From NCBI RefSeq assembly GCF_023898865.1, contig NZ_JAGSOV010000055.1, positions 1 through 64,000 of the forward strand: a DNA stretch of 64,000 bases. The letters are read 5' to 3'. Below, piece after piece: positions 52,311-60,859 of the stretch. Below the pieces are notes generated by a model. That model had not been told where the DNA came from. It was given only the letters and a program-made list of their open reading frames with translations, and ran no database searches. Each line of letters starts with the position of its first letter. Positions within the stretch are counted from its first letter, which is position 1. Both the position numbers and the translations under genes were made by a program. The stretch comes from Pseudonocardia humida. GTDB lineage: Bacteria > Actinomycetota > Actinomycetes > Mycobacteriales > Pseudonocardiaceae.

Positions 52311-53174
52311 GTGAGACTCACAGCCGAGGTCGACGGGTTCCGGCTCGCCTACGACCGGACGGGCGCGGGCCCTGCGGTGGTTGTGCTGCACGGGTGGCCC
52401 GGAGACCGCACCGAGTTCCGCGACGTGGCGCGACTCCTACCGACCGCCGACGTCATCGCTCCGGACCTCCGGGGCTTCGGGACGTCAGACAAGCATCCGG
52501 TGGACCCGTCCGTGTACTACAGCGCCGACGCGCAGGCGTGCAGCGTCATCGGACTGGTCGAGCAGCTCGGGCTGGATCGACCGGTCCTTGCCGGACACGA
52601 CATCGGCAGCCGGATCGCGCAGGCCGTGGCGCGGCAGCGCCCTGATCTCGTCCGGGCGCTGGTGCTGACACCGCCGCTGCCGGGCATCGGTGACCGAATC
52701 CTCGCGCCGTCAGTGCAGGAGGAGTTCTGGTACCTGGCATTCCACCGACTCCCACTGGCCGACTGGCTCGTCGACGGCCGCCCGGACGCGGTGCGCCGCT
52801 ACTTGCGTCACTTCTGGACGCGCTGGTCGGGGCCCGGTTTCACCGTTCCCGACGACCATCTGGACCACCTCGTCGCCAGGTACGCCGAGCCGGGAGCGTT
52901 CACCGCGTCCATCGGGTGGTACCGGGTCGGGAGCGGTGGGCTCGCCCGCGTCGTCGCCGAGCGCGCACCGGAGGCCGCGGAGCGGATCGCCGTTCCGACC
53001 ACTGTGCTGTGGCCGTCGCACGACCCGCTGTTCCCGCGTGAGTGGTCCGACCGACTCGACGAGTTCTTCGCCGACGTCCGGGTGGAGCACGTCGACGGCG
53101 GCCACTTCCTCCCGCTCGAACGCCCACGGGAGTTCGCCGCGGCGCTGGCGGCCGCGGCGGGGCTCACACGCTGA
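52311..53174 (+). CDS. Alpha/beta-hydrolase with Asp nucleophile (epoxide hydrolase/dehalogenase type)
   Basis: 287 residues, probably from a leaderless mRNA. HGWPGD (oxyanion region), nucleophile elbow GHDIGS with Asp97, acid Asp238 (PSHDPL) and His265 (DGGHFLPLE). An Asp nucleophile points to epoxide hydrolases or haloalkane/haloacetate dehalogenases rather than esterases; the HD-I-G elbow is also seen in fluoroacetate-dehalogenase relatives. Cytoplasmic, stand-alone gene. Substrate not predictable. Confidence 0.83.
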   Translation: MRLTAEVDGFRLAYDRTGAGPAVVVLHGWPGDRTEFRDVARLLPTADVIAPDLRGFGTSDKHPVDPSVYYSADAQACSVIGLVEQLGLDRPVLAGHDIGSRIAQAVARQRPDLVRALVLTPPLPGIGDRILAPSVQEEFWYLAFHRLPLADWLVDGRPDAVRRYLRHFWTRWSGPGFTVPDDHLDHLVARYAEPGAFTASIGWYRVGSGGLARVVAERAPEAAERIAVPTTVLWPSHDPLFPREWSDRLDEFFADVRVEHVDGGHFLPLERPREFAAALAAAAGLTR

Positions 53175-53266
53175 TCGCTGAGGCCAGCAGCAGGCTCGGG
53201 ATGGATGACCATCGGGGAGCGTCCGCGTGGGGTTCGACCGCCTGGGTCCCCACGGCGGAGGTCCCC

Positions 53267-53416
53267 ATGTCCCCAGCCCGTCTGCTGCCCGGTGCTCCGG
53301 TCGCCCAGCGCCTGCTGCTCGACGTCCGGGCTCGTGTCGAGGCCCTTCGCCGGCGCGGGGTGACACCCAGCTTGGCCACGGTCCTGGTCGGCGGCGACGA
53401 CGCGGGTGCATCGAGG
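53267..53416 (+). pseudogene. folD: folD N-terminal fragment
   Basis: The first 50 residues (LLPGAPVAQRLLLDVRARVE and GVTPSLATVLVGGDDAGAS) match the N-terminus of methylenetetrahydrofolate dehydrogenase/cyclohydrolase. The match ends abruptly near 53416, before the catalytic Tyr-Lys residues, and unrelated sequence follows. Since folD is normally essential, a full copy should exist elsewhere; this is a stray duplicate cut by rearrangement next to a palindromic repeat. Confidence 0.6.
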
Positions 53417-53902
53417 ACCAGCTCCAGCTCGGGCACGCGCGGCATTCTCCAGACCAACCCTGGTGCCGCAGGCACCGGCCCGCCATGTACCTCCGAACTC
53501 CGCCACCACTCCCGCCAACTGGGTCCGAACACCCGCCGTCTTCCTCCGGAAGGGACAGCCTGTCCGTTCCGCTCGAAGGTGGCGGAAGGGTCGGGAGGCT
53601 GACCTGCGGTCCGCCAAGTAGCTGCGGACGGGCGGTGGGCCGCGTTGTTCGGACCTACTTGGCGGAATCGGCGGGAGCGCCGGGCTGCGGGCGGCCGGAT
53701 GCGGCGTCTGGCTCGGTCTCCTGCGGTGAGCCGTGGTCGTGCCTCCGAGGAGCGTCCCGGCCTGGAGCGCTGAGTCCGCCCCCGCCGGCTGCGCCCCGCG
53801 CGTTACCTCCTGCGGCACCTGGCCCCGGCCGCCCGTCGCCGGGCTCGTCCGCACGGCAGTCCAGGGCTCCGACCACGGCGCGCCGCTCCGCTCGATCAGC
53901 GA
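53416..53902. other. Non-coding, contains repeat copy B
   Basis: No gene recognised. The region between the folD fragment and the end of the TetR gene is occupied by the palindromic repeat (53555-53704) and by GC-rich sequence without coding signals. Confidence 0.5.
53555..53704. repeat. Palindromic repeat, copy B
   Basis: Core 53600-53704 matches copy A (50839-50940). TCCGCCAAGTAG (from 53610) and CTACTTGGCGGA (from 53655) are perfect inverted arms about 45 bases apart. The 45 bases before the core resemble the element at 52060-52125. Confidence 0.75.
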
Positions 53903-54499
53903 TCAGGGGGTCCTGTCGAGGCCGAGGAGGCCGCTGGTGACGTAGGTCAGGAGCTCGTCGAGGGACGCCCGGTCCGAGAGGACCGTTCCGCTCGACCACG
54001 CGATCGCGGCGAAGACGGTGCCGAGCGCGAAGCGCACCCGTGTCGCCCGTACCGGGGCGGGGACGGTCGGGAGGGCACGCCCGAGGAGGTCGTCGAAGGG
54101 ACTCAGCCCGGGATCGGTGGCGAGCAGGTCGAGAGGTGTCGGTCGGGGATCACCCACGGTGACGAGCAGTCGCAGGAGCTCCGATGCGCCCGACCCGGAG
54201 TCGCGCTCCACGACCGCGAGGGGTTCGACGAAGGCCGCGACCACCGCACGCACGGGCAGGTCATCGTGTTGGGCCAGCACTGCGAACCGGCGACGCCGTT
54301 CCTCGTCGACGGGCTTCAGCACGCGCCGGAACAGCGCCTCGACCAGGGCGCTGCGGCCCCCGAACGCGGTGGTGACCGAGGCGACGTTGACTCCTGCCGC
54401 GGCCGTGACAGCGCGCACCGAGAACGCTGCTGCGCCCTCCTGGCGGAGGATGCGCTCAGCGGCGTCCAGTAGTCGCCCACGCATCTGCTCGCGCTCCAA
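53903..54499 (-). CDS. TetR-family transcriptional regulator
   Basis: 198 residues. N-terminal TetR helix-turn-helix (about 5-52; GRLLDAAERILRQEGAAAFSV, AAGVNVASVTTAFGGRSAL), then a helical ligand domain with a TetR_C-like tail. Divergent from the amidohydrolase gene, with an operator-like palindrome between, so it probably represses that gene and itself. Confidence 0.86.
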   Translation of the reverse strand: MEREQMRGRLLDAAERILRQEGAAAFSVRAVTAAAGVNVASVTTAFGGRSALVEALFRRVLKPVDEERRRRFAVLAQHDDLPVRAVVAAFVEPLAVVERDSGSGASELLRLLVTVGDPRPTPLDLLATDPGLSPFDDLLGRALPTVPAPVRATRVRFALGTVFAAIAWSSGTVLSDRASLDELLTYVTSGLLGLDRTP

Positions 54500-54526
54500 C
54501 GGCGCTCCTCCTCCTCAGGCTGCGGG

Positions 54527-54544
54527 TAGTGTAAACGGTGTTTA
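54527..54544 (+). promoter_or_regulatory. Amidohydrolase promoter with TetR-type operator
   Basis: TAGTGT (54527-54532) is a good actinobacterial -10. It overlaps the palindrome TAAAC-GGT-GTTTA (54532-54544) in the gap between the divergent TetR and amidohydrolase genes. Confidence 0.52.
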
Positions 54545-54561
54545 AGCGCAGGGGAGACGCC

Positions 54562-55650
54562 GTGGCGAGCACGATCATCAGGAACGTCCGGGTGTTCAAC
54601 GGGAAGGGGCTCAGCGAGCCGACGGCGGTCGCGTTCGCGGACGGTCGGCTCGTCGACGCCGACCGTGCGGAGGGCGTCGAGGTCCAGGGCGGCGGTGGCA
54701 CGGTGCTTCCGGGGCTCATCGATGCCCACGTGCACGTCGACGACCGCGAGCAGCTGTCCGAGTACGGGCGTTGGGGCGTCACCACGGTGCTCGACATGGG
54801 AGCGAGGGACTGGTCCGCTATGCGCGCGCTGCGGGATGCGCCGGGGGTGGCGACGGTGCGGAGTGCGGGATCCCCCGCGTGTGCGGTGAGGGGCACCGCG
54901 GTGCGGAAGATGGGCTATCCCGGCTCCGCTGCTGTCGCCGGACCCGCTGACGCGGCGAGGTTCGTCGCCGATCGGGTCGCGCAGGGCGTCGACCACGTCA
55001 AGATCGTCCTGGAGGAGAAGCTGCCGTTCCGGCCGAAGCCGCTCGACGCAGCGACGGTCGGGGCGGTCGTCGCCGAGGCTCACGGCGCGGGGTTGCTGGT
55101 CGCGGTGCACGCGACATCGCCGACGAGCTTCCGAATCGCGTCCGACGCGGGCGCGGACGTGGTGACGCATGCGCCGCTCGCCGGTCGCCTGGACGATGGA
55201 CTCGCCCGCGAGATGGCACGGCGTGGCGCCGTGGTCTGTCCCACGCTGATCATGATGAAGACCCTGGTGGAGCACTTCCCGTTCCCGGTCAAGCCGCGGT
55301 CGATCAGCTACGCCAACGTGGTCGACGCGGTGCGTACGCTGCGGCGGGCCGGGGTGGCGCTCCTCGCCGGCACGGATGCCAACAGCGACCCGACCGCGCC
55401 GAACACGATCCCCCACGGGGTCTCCCTGCACGACGAGCTGGAGCTCCTCGTCCAGGTAGGACTCACTCCGGTGGAGGCGCTGCTGAGTGCCACGTCCTCG
55501 ACGGCCGACGCGTTCGGCCTCTCCGACCGCGGGCGCATCCGGGCCGGGTCGAGGGCGGACGTGGTTCTGGTCGACGGCGACCCGACGACAGACATCACGA
55601 CGACCCGGAACGTCCGCGGGGTCTGGATCGGCGGTGTGCGCATCCACTGA
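54562..55650 (+). CDS. Amidohydrolase-family metal-dependent hydrolase
   Basis: 362 residues from the GTG at 54562, with GGGGAGA at 54551-54557. TIM-barrel amidohydrolase: metal His pair in LIDAHVHVDD, VKIVLEEK (bridging Lys region), VHATSPTSFR and THAPL (metal His), LLAGTDANSDP (catalytic Asp) and a C-terminal RGRIRAGSRADVVLVDGDP beta-sandwich. Related enzymes hydrolyse amides, imides or lactones such as prolidase-like or organophosphate substrates. Controlled by the divergent TetR regulator; substrate unknown. Confidence 0.85.
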   Translation: MASTIIRNVRVFNGKGLSEPTAVAFADGRLVDADRAEGVEVQGGGGTVLPGLIDAHVHVDDREQLSEYGRWGVTTVLDMGARDWSAMRALRDAPGVATVRSAGSPACAVRGTAVRKMGYPGSAAVAGPADAARFVADRVAQGVDHVKIVLEEKLPFRPKPLDAATVGAVVAEAHGAGLLVAVHATSPTSFRIASDAGADVVTHAPLAGRLDDGLAREMARRGAVVCPTLIMMKTLVEHFPFPVKPRSISYANVVDAVRTLRRAGVALLAGTDANSDPTAPNTIPHGVSLHDELELLVQVGLTPVEALLSATSSTADAFGLSDRGRIRAGSRADVVLVDGDPTTDITTTRNVRGVWIGGVRIH

Positions 55651-55754
55651 CGCGGCAGCCGACGAGAGGATCGAGGCGGGCCTCGCGGATGACCTGGTCG
55701 TGCGATTGACCGACGAGTTCGGCCTCGGTGACGTGTGATGCGGGGTGATCTCTG

Positions 55755-55982
55755 ATGTGGGAGTGCGGGGACTGCGGCAAGCCGGAGAGCTCCACCAGGA
55801 AACTCGACCGGATCTGCCACCACTGCGGTCTGCTCCTGTGCCCGGAATGCCGGTGCATCATCGTCGACCGCGAGTTCGGTGGCTCACTGGTCTCGGCGGA
55901 CCGGATGGCGACGCACTGCCGGGCGTGCCGGTGGGCGCACCACCCCGTCGCCGCGCCGCTGGGAAGCGACTCCGGCGGATGA
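55755..55982 (+). CDS. Small cysteine-rich zinc-ribbon protein
   Basis: 75 residues. Cys pairs WECGDCGK, CHHCGLLLCPEC and CRAC, plus late His residues, give two probable zinc sites in a treble-clef or ribbon arrangement. Its stop overlaps the start of the Ig-like/TIR gene (ATGA), so the two are one unit. I recognise no specific family. A partner or sensor role for the TIR protein is inferred from the coupling. Confidence 0.68.
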   Translation: MWECGDCGKPESSTRKLDRICHHCGLLLCPECRCIIVDREFGGSLVSADRMATHCRACRWAHHPVAAPLGSDSGG

Positions 55983-56634
55983 TCGACATGTCGATCGAAC
56001 CCCCGTCGGTGACAGCAGCGGTGTCGCGGATCGTGACGGTCCGCCTGGGCGGTGGTGCCGGAGCCGGGATGCGCACCAACGTGGTCGTCGGCCTCGACGT
56101 TCCCCCGGGACTCGGCCTGGAGCAGGGCCGCGGCGTGTTCGACGTCGCGAGACTGGCTCCCGGCGAGGTGCACGAGCACATGCTCCGCATCCGGCCGTCG
56201 TCACCGGGACGGTTCCGCGTCGGGGTGCGGAACCTCAGCTACCGCGACGAGCACGGGCGCAGCTGCCGGGAACGCGGCCGGTCCGTCGAACCCGTCGTCG
56301 AGCCCGCGGTGGAGGTTTCGACCGCCACGCCGGAGGAACCATCCGCTCGGGACCGGGTTCGCCCGCGACGATCGATCTTCGTCAGCTACCGCCGATCCGA
56401 TGCGAAGATGATCGTCCCGGCCCTGGTCAGGGACCTCGGGCGGGAGAAGCCACCGCTCGGCGCCGGGGCATCCCTGTGCCGCCCGTCCTGGTCGAGGCGT
56501 CGATGCCCCGGGAAGCCGACCTGGCACCGGACATCCGCCCCCTGGCCAGGCGGCAGGGCTTCGCTTTCGACCTACCCCATTACGCGAGGAGCGTCGAGGA
56601 GCTCGCCACCGAGATCGGGTTTCACCTGCGGTAG
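55979..56634 (+). pseudogene. Ig-like domain plus TIR domain protein, TIR broken
   Basis: Residues about 10-100 form a beta-rich Ig-like domain (VVVGLDVPPGLGLEQG, RVGVRNLSYRDEHG). Then RSIFVSYRRSDAKMIVPALV opens a TIR domain. Near 56455 the reading frame changes and continues as PVLVEASMPREADLAPDIRP and GFAFDLPHYARSVEELATEI to the stop at 56634, the C-terminal end of a TIR domain. About 60-70 residues in the middle, where the catalytic Glu of NAD-cleaving TIRs lies, are missing. TIR proteins in bacteria commonly act in antiviral or other conflict systems. Confidence 0.62.
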
Positions 56635-56707
56635 CCCGCACGTCGGCTCCCGGCGGGACGACCGTCCATTTCACTGACACGAAACCTTCAGTGGAAGGCG
56701 CCGCCCC

Positions 56708-58285
56708 TCATTCCCGGGTGAGCGGTACCTCCTCGGCGTGCGACAGCGCCCCGTCGGTGAAGCACACCCGGTACATCGTCGGTGCCGAGGGCGCGGCGGT
56801 CGCGTAGAACCGGCACTCGTCGGTGTCCGGTGGGTCCGCGGGCGCGCGCTCCGGCCGCCCGTAGTAGCCGGCCTGGTACGGGGGCAGCCGGGCCTGCACC
56901 GACTCCTGCCCCTGGCCGGTGCGCAGCTGCTGGAACACCGCCGGGTCGAGCACGGAGCGGTCCGCGGTGTAGTGGTCGTAACCCACGGTGAGGGCGACCA
57001 GGGCGAGCGCTGCCGCGGTCGGCACCCAGATCGCCTCGATCGCGCTGCGGCGCACCCTGCGCCGGGCGCGGTCCAGCTCGCGGGTCGCGTCCTGCGGGGT
57101 GGCCGCCGCGCCCGGGGTCAGCGGCAGCCGGGCGGTGACCTCGAAGCCGTGCCCGGACGGTCCGGCACGCACCCTGCCGCCGGCCAGGCGGACCCGCTCG
57201 TCCAGACCCACCAGGCCGGACCCACCGGGGCCCGGTTCGGGCAGCGGACCTGCCGGCGGGGCCTCGTTGCGGACGCTGACCACCGCTTCGCCCGCGGTCG
57301 CGTCGGTGCTCAGCCGCACGGTGACCGCGGCGCCCGGGGCGTGCCGGGTGGCGTTGGTCAGGGCCTCCTGCACCACCCGGTAGGCCGCCCGGTCGGCGAT
57401 CGGCGGCAGCGGGTCCAGTCCACCCTCCAATGCGACCGCCACCCCGGAGGCCCTGGCCCGCTCCACCAGCGCGACCACGGTGTCGTCGGCAGGCAGCACG
57501 GGGGCGGGCTCGCGGTCCTCGCGCAGCACCCGGACGGTCTCGCGCAGCCGCTCGGTCGCAGTCGCCGCGGATTCGCGCAGCTCGGCCGCGGCCGCGCGGG
57601 TGGGCCCGTCGACCCCGGCGCGCACCTGGAGCGCGGCGGCGCGCAGCGCGATCAGGCTCAGGTCGTGGCCCAGCGAGTCGTGCATGTCCGCGGCGATCCG
57701 CGACCGCTCCCGCAGCCGCGTCCGCTCGCCGACGAGGTCCCGCTCCCGCTCCAGGCGCCCGGCCAGCTCCCACCCGGCCCGGACGAGCTCGTCGTGCTGG
57801 CGGACGTACCGGCCGGCCAGCACGGGCAGGACGATCGTCGGCAGGCCGCTCTCGACGATCGAGGGCCAGGTCGACCGGGCCAGGTCGGGGGTCAGCTCCA
57901 CCACGACGAGACCGGCCAGGCACACCCCGACGAAGAACAGCAGCCCGGTGCGCAGGCTCGCGCTGCGCCGGCCCAGCAGGAACGCCAGCAGCACCTGGGC
58001 GATCATGACGCTGTCGACGGTCAGGCCGACCGCCGCGGCCAGCCCCAGCACGGCCGGGACGGCGGCGGCGACCACCGGCCGCCGCCGGGCGACGGCCACC
58101 GCTGCGCCCAGCGCCAGCACCGTGGCGACCTGCAGCCACGGCACCGGGACCCCGGGCAGCGTCCGCAGCTCGGCCGGCTCGGCGGCGAGGGCGACCGGGA
58201 GTGCGGCCGCGCACCACAGCAGCAGGTCGGCGCCGCGCTCGCCGAGCGGGAACGGGCCGGAGCCGTCGTCACCCAACAGCCTCAC
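56708..58285 (-). CDS. NarL-type two-component sensor histidine kinase with membrane tail
   Basis: 525 residues from the GTG at 58285, which lies 7 bases after TAGCGT on the minus strand (leaderless). Five to six N-terminal membrane segments, HisKA_3 domain with phospho-His202 (RIAADMHDSLGHDLSLI), and an HATPase domain (VVQEALTNATRHAPGA, GGSGLVGLDERV). Unusually, after the ATPase domain there is another membrane segment (IEAIWVPTAAALALVALTVGY) and about 75 residues that would lie outside. Works with the response regulator at 60.1-60.8 kb; the ABC exporter between them is the probable target. Confidence 0.85.
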   Translation of the reverse strand: MRLLGDDGSGPFPLGERGADLLLWCAAALPVALAAEPAELRTLPGVPVPWLQVATVLALGAAVAVARRRPVVAAAVPAVLGLAAAVGLTVDSVMIAQVLLAFLLGRRSASLRTGLLFFVGVCLAGLVVVELTPDLARSTWPSIVESGLPTIVLPVLAGRYVRQHDELVRAGWELAGRLERERDLVGERTRLRERSRIAADMHDSLGHDLSLIALRAAALQVRAGVDGPTRAAAAELRESAATATERLRETVRVLREDREPAPVLPADDTVVALVERARASGVAVALEGGLDPLPPIADRAAYRVVQEALTNATRHAPGAAVTVRLSTDATAGEAVVSVRNEAPPAGPLPEPGPGGSGLVGLDERVRLAGGRVRAGPSGHGFEVTARLPLTPGAAATPQDATRELDRARRRVRRSAIEAIWVPTAAALALVALTVGYDHYTADRSVLDPAVFQQLRTGQGQESVQARLPPYQAGYYGRPERAPADPPDTDECRFYATAAPSAPTMYRVCFTDGALSHAEEVPLTRE

Positions 58286-58292
58286 CGGTCGG

Positions 58293-58298
58293 ACGCTA
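58293..58298 (-). promoter_or_regulatory. -10 box for the sensor kinase (leaderless)
   Basis: On the minus strand TAGCGT is followed by 7 bases and GTG (58285). The operator-like CCTGAC-GAAA-GTCAGG lies about 25 bases upstream. Confidence 0.55.
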
Positions 58299-58322
58299 CG
58301 CAACCGCGCCCAGTGCCCGACA

Positions 58323-58338
58323 CCTGACGAAAGTCAGG
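58323..58338. promoter_or_regulatory. Candidate response-regulator operator
   Basis: CCTGAC-GAAA-GTCAGG, a perfect 6-base inverted repeat with a 4-base spacer, between the sensor kinase (leftward) and the ABC exporter (rightward). TGAC-N4-GTCA sites are typical for NarL/LuxR-type response regulators of actinobacteria. Confidence 0.62.
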
Positions 58339-58462
58339 GGTGGCCGGTGCCGATCGAGCGCGGCCCCGAACGGCCGCAGCTTCCTACCGTCCCCGGCATG
58401 AACCTCCTTGGCACGCGCCACGCCGACGGGCGGGCACCGAGAACCGCAGCGCGGGGCACCCG

Positions 58463-59347
58463 ATGATCGCACTGGACCGGCTGACCAAGCGCTACGGCGA
58501 CACGACCGCCGTGGACGACCTCACCCTGGAGCTGACGCCGGGCGTGGTGACCGGCTTCCTCGGGCCGAACGGCGCCGGGAAGTCCACCACCATGCGCATG
58601 ATCCTCGGCCTGGACGCGCCCACCTCCGGAACCGTCCTGGTCGACGGCCGCCGCTACCGCGACCTCACCCGGCCGCTGCACACGATCGGCGCGCTGCTCG
58701 ACGCCAGGGCCGTGCACCCGGCCCGCAGCGGCCGCGACCACCTGCGCGCCGTGGCGCGCAGCCAGGGCATCGGCTCCTCCCGGGTCGAGGAGGTGCTGGC
58801 GCTCACCGGGATGAGCGAAGCGGCCCGCCGGCGGGCCGGCACCTACTCGCTGGGCATGAGCCAGCGGCTCGGCATCGCCGGGGCGCTGCTGGGCGACCCC
58901 GGGGTGCTGATGCTCGACGAGCCGGTCAACGGCCTGGACCCGGACGGCGTGCGCTGGATCCGCACCCTGCTGCGGTCGCTGGCCGCCGAGGGCCGCACGG
59001 TGTTCGTCTCCTCGCACCTGATGAGCGAGATGGAGCGCACCGCCGACCGGTTGGTCATCCTCGGCCGGGGCCGGTTGATCGCCGACGAGCTGACCGAGCG
59101 CCTGCTGGCCGGCGACGGCGTCCGGGTGCGCGGCCCGCACCTGCGGCCGCTGGCCGACGCGCTGCCGGGCGCGCGGTGGACCGGGCCCGGCGAGCTGACG
59201 GTCCCCGGGCTGACCGGCGAGCAGGTCGGCCGCAAGGCCCTCGAACTCGGCCTGGTGATCAGCGAGCTGGGCCCGATCGGGACGTCTCTGGAGGACTCCT
59301 ACCTGCACCTGACCGCCAGCAGCACCGAGTACGGAGCCCGCCCGTGA
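58463..59347 (+). CDS. ABC exporter ATPase (ABC-2 type)
   Basis: 294 residues. Walker A GPNGAGKSTT, signature variant YSLGMSQRLGIAGAL (LGMSQR in place of LSGGQ), Walker B VLMLDEPVNGLDPDG and switch SSHLMSEME, as in drug- or lantibiotic-resistance exporters of the CcmA/BcrA type. Pairs with the following permease (overlapping GTGA). Probably induced by the two-component system on either side, in response to envelope stress or an antibiotic. Confidence 0.88.
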   Translation: MIALDRLTKRYGDTTAVDDLTLELTPGVVTGFLGPNGAGKSTTMRMILGLDAPTSGTVLVDGRRYRDLTRPLHTIGALLDARAVHPARSGRDHLRAVARSQGIGSSRVEEVLALTGMSEAARRRAGTYSLGMSQRLGIAGALLGDPGVLMLDEPVNGLDPDGVRWIRTLLRSLAAEGRTVFVSSHLMSEMERTADRLVILGRGRLIADELTERLLAGDGVRVRGPHLRPLADALPGARWTGPGELTVPGLTGEQVGRKALELGLVISELGPIGTSLEDSYLHLTASSTEYGARP

Positions 59348-60096
59348 CCGCCCTGACCCGCGCCGCCGCCGCCGAGTGGCTCAAGCTGCGCACCTTGCGC
59401 TCCACCTGGTGGTTCCTCGGTGGGGCACTGGCGCTCATGCTGCTGGTGGCGATGCTGGACGCGAGCGACACCGCTGCCGCCCTGCGCGCGCAGGGCGGTG
59501 CAGCCGGCTCGGTCGACGCGGCCGCACCGGCGATGAGCGCGCTGCCCTGGGCGCGCGTGGTCCTCGGTGCGCTGGGCCTGCTCGTGATGACCAGCGAGTT
59601 CGCCACCCGCAGCATCATGGTCACGCTGGCCTGCACGCCGTCGCGGACCCGGCTGCTGCTGGCGAAGGCCTGCGTGGTGGTCGCCGCGGTGTTCGCGGCC
59701 GGGGTGGTGCTCGCCGCGCTCACGGTGGCGGCCAGCGCGCCCCTGCTGGGGGAGTACGTCGACCTCGACGCCGGGGTGCTCGGCGGACAACTCCTGACCA
59801 TGGGCGCGCACCTGGCGCTGGTGGCCGCGCTGGCCCTCGGGCTGGGCGCGCTCGTGCGCCGGTCCGCCGGCGCGCTCACCGTGCTGTTCGTGCTGCTGCT
59901 GGTGCTGCCACTGGTGCTGCAGGAGGCGGCCGACCCGCTGGGCGCCGAGTTCCTCGTCACCGCAGCCGATTTCACCCCGGGCCCGGCCGCTGACCGCTTC
60001 ATGGCCGGGGAGTCCGTGTTCGGCCTGGTGCTCGCCGGATGGGCCGTGGTGGCCGTGGCCGCCGGCGCATGGGCACTGCGGGCCAGGGACGCCTGA
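59344..60096 (+). CDS. ABC-2 type exporter permease
   Basis: 250 residues; GTG overlaps the ATPase stop. Six hydrophobic segments; N-terminal AAAEWLKLRTLRSTWWFL is the usual start of ABC-2 permeases (SEWxKLRxxRS), followed by SEFATRSIMVTLACTPSR. Forms the membrane part of the exporter; the substrate is not predictable. Confidence 0.85.
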   Translation: MTALTRAAAAEWLKLRTLRSTWWFLGGALALMLLVAMLDASDTAAALRAQGGAAGSVDAAAPAMSALPWARVVLGALGLLVMTSEFATRSIMVTLACTPSRTRLLLAKACVVVAAVFAAGVVLAALTVAASAPLLGEYVDLDAGVLGGQLLTMGAHLALVAALALGLGALVRRSAGALTVLFVLLLVLPLVLQEAADPLGAEFLVTAADFTPGPAADRFMAGESVFGLVLAGWAVVAVAAGAWALRARDA

Positions 60097-60108
60097 GCGC
60101 CCGCCGGC

Positions 60109-60780
60109 CTACCCGCCGGTGCCGTGGGCGCTGTGCTCGACCAGCCCGGCCTCGTGCGCCAGCACCGCGGCCTGGACCCGGTTGCGCACCTCCAGCCGGT
60201 TCAGCACAGCGCTCACGTGGGCCTTGACCGTCCCCTCCACCAGGTAGAGCCGCTCGCCGATCTCCGCGTTCGACAACCCGGCGCCGACGAGCGCCAGCAC
60301 CTCGCGCTCGCGCGGCGACAACCTCGCGATCCGCTGCCGGGCGGCCGAGCGTCGACCCAGCAGACCGCCGCCGACCTCGATGACCCGGCGGGCGATCGGC
60401 GGGGACAGGTAGGCCGCCCCGTTGTGGGCCGCCCGGACCGCGGCCATCAGCTCGTACGGGTCGCCCGACTTGAGCAGGAACCCGCTCGCCCCGGCGTCCA
60501 GGGCCGCGGCGACGTACTCGTCCTCGGAGAACGTCGTCAGCACCACCACCGCCACCTGCGGCTGTGCGCGGCGCAGCTCGACGGCCGCACCGAGGCCGTC
60601 CAGGACCGGCATCCGGATGTCGAGCAGGGCCACGTCCGGGCGGTGGGCGCGGGCGAGGTCGAGCACCTCGCGCCCGTCTCCCGCCTCGGCCACGACCTCG
60701 ATGTCGGGGGCGGCGCCCAGGATCGCCCGCACGCCGGCCCGGACCACCGCCTCGTCGTCGGCCAGCAGCACGCGGATCAC
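60109..60780 (-). CDS. NarL/LuxR-family response regulator
   Basis: 223 residues from the GTG at 60780, set by a TAGCGT-N7-GTG leaderless promoter; a GTG three codons upstream overlaps the -10. Receiver domain with phospho-acceptor Asp54 (ALLDIRMPVLDG) and Lys in FLLKSGDP, then a C-terminal LuxR helix-turn-helix (LSPREREVLALVGAGLSNAEI). Partner of the kinase on the other side of the exporter; the inverted repeat at 58323-58338 is its likely target. Confidence 0.9.
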   Translation of the reverse strand: MIRVLLADDEAVVRAGVRAILGAAPDIEVVAEAGDGREVLDLARAHRPDVALLDIRMPVLDGLGAAVELRRAQPQVAVVVLTTFSEDEYVAAALDAGASGFLLKSGDPYELMAAVRAAHNGAAYLSPPIARRVIEVGGGLLGRRSAARQRIARLSPREREVLALVGAGLSNAEIGERLYLVEGTVKAHVSAVLNRLEVRNRVQAAVLAHEAGLVEHSAHGTGG

Positions 60781-60787
60781 GGTGTGC

Positions 60788-60793
60788 ACGCTA
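60788..60793 (-). promoter_or_regulatory. -10 box for the response regulator (leaderless)
   Basis: Minus-strand TAGCGT, 7 bases before the GTG at 60780, the same layout as for the sensor kinase gene. Confidence 0.55.
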
Positions 60794-60859
60794 GGCCGTG
60801 TTCCGCGGACACGGCCCAGTGGCCTGGTGCGCAGCGCTGACCGGCCGGTCCGGGGCCCC

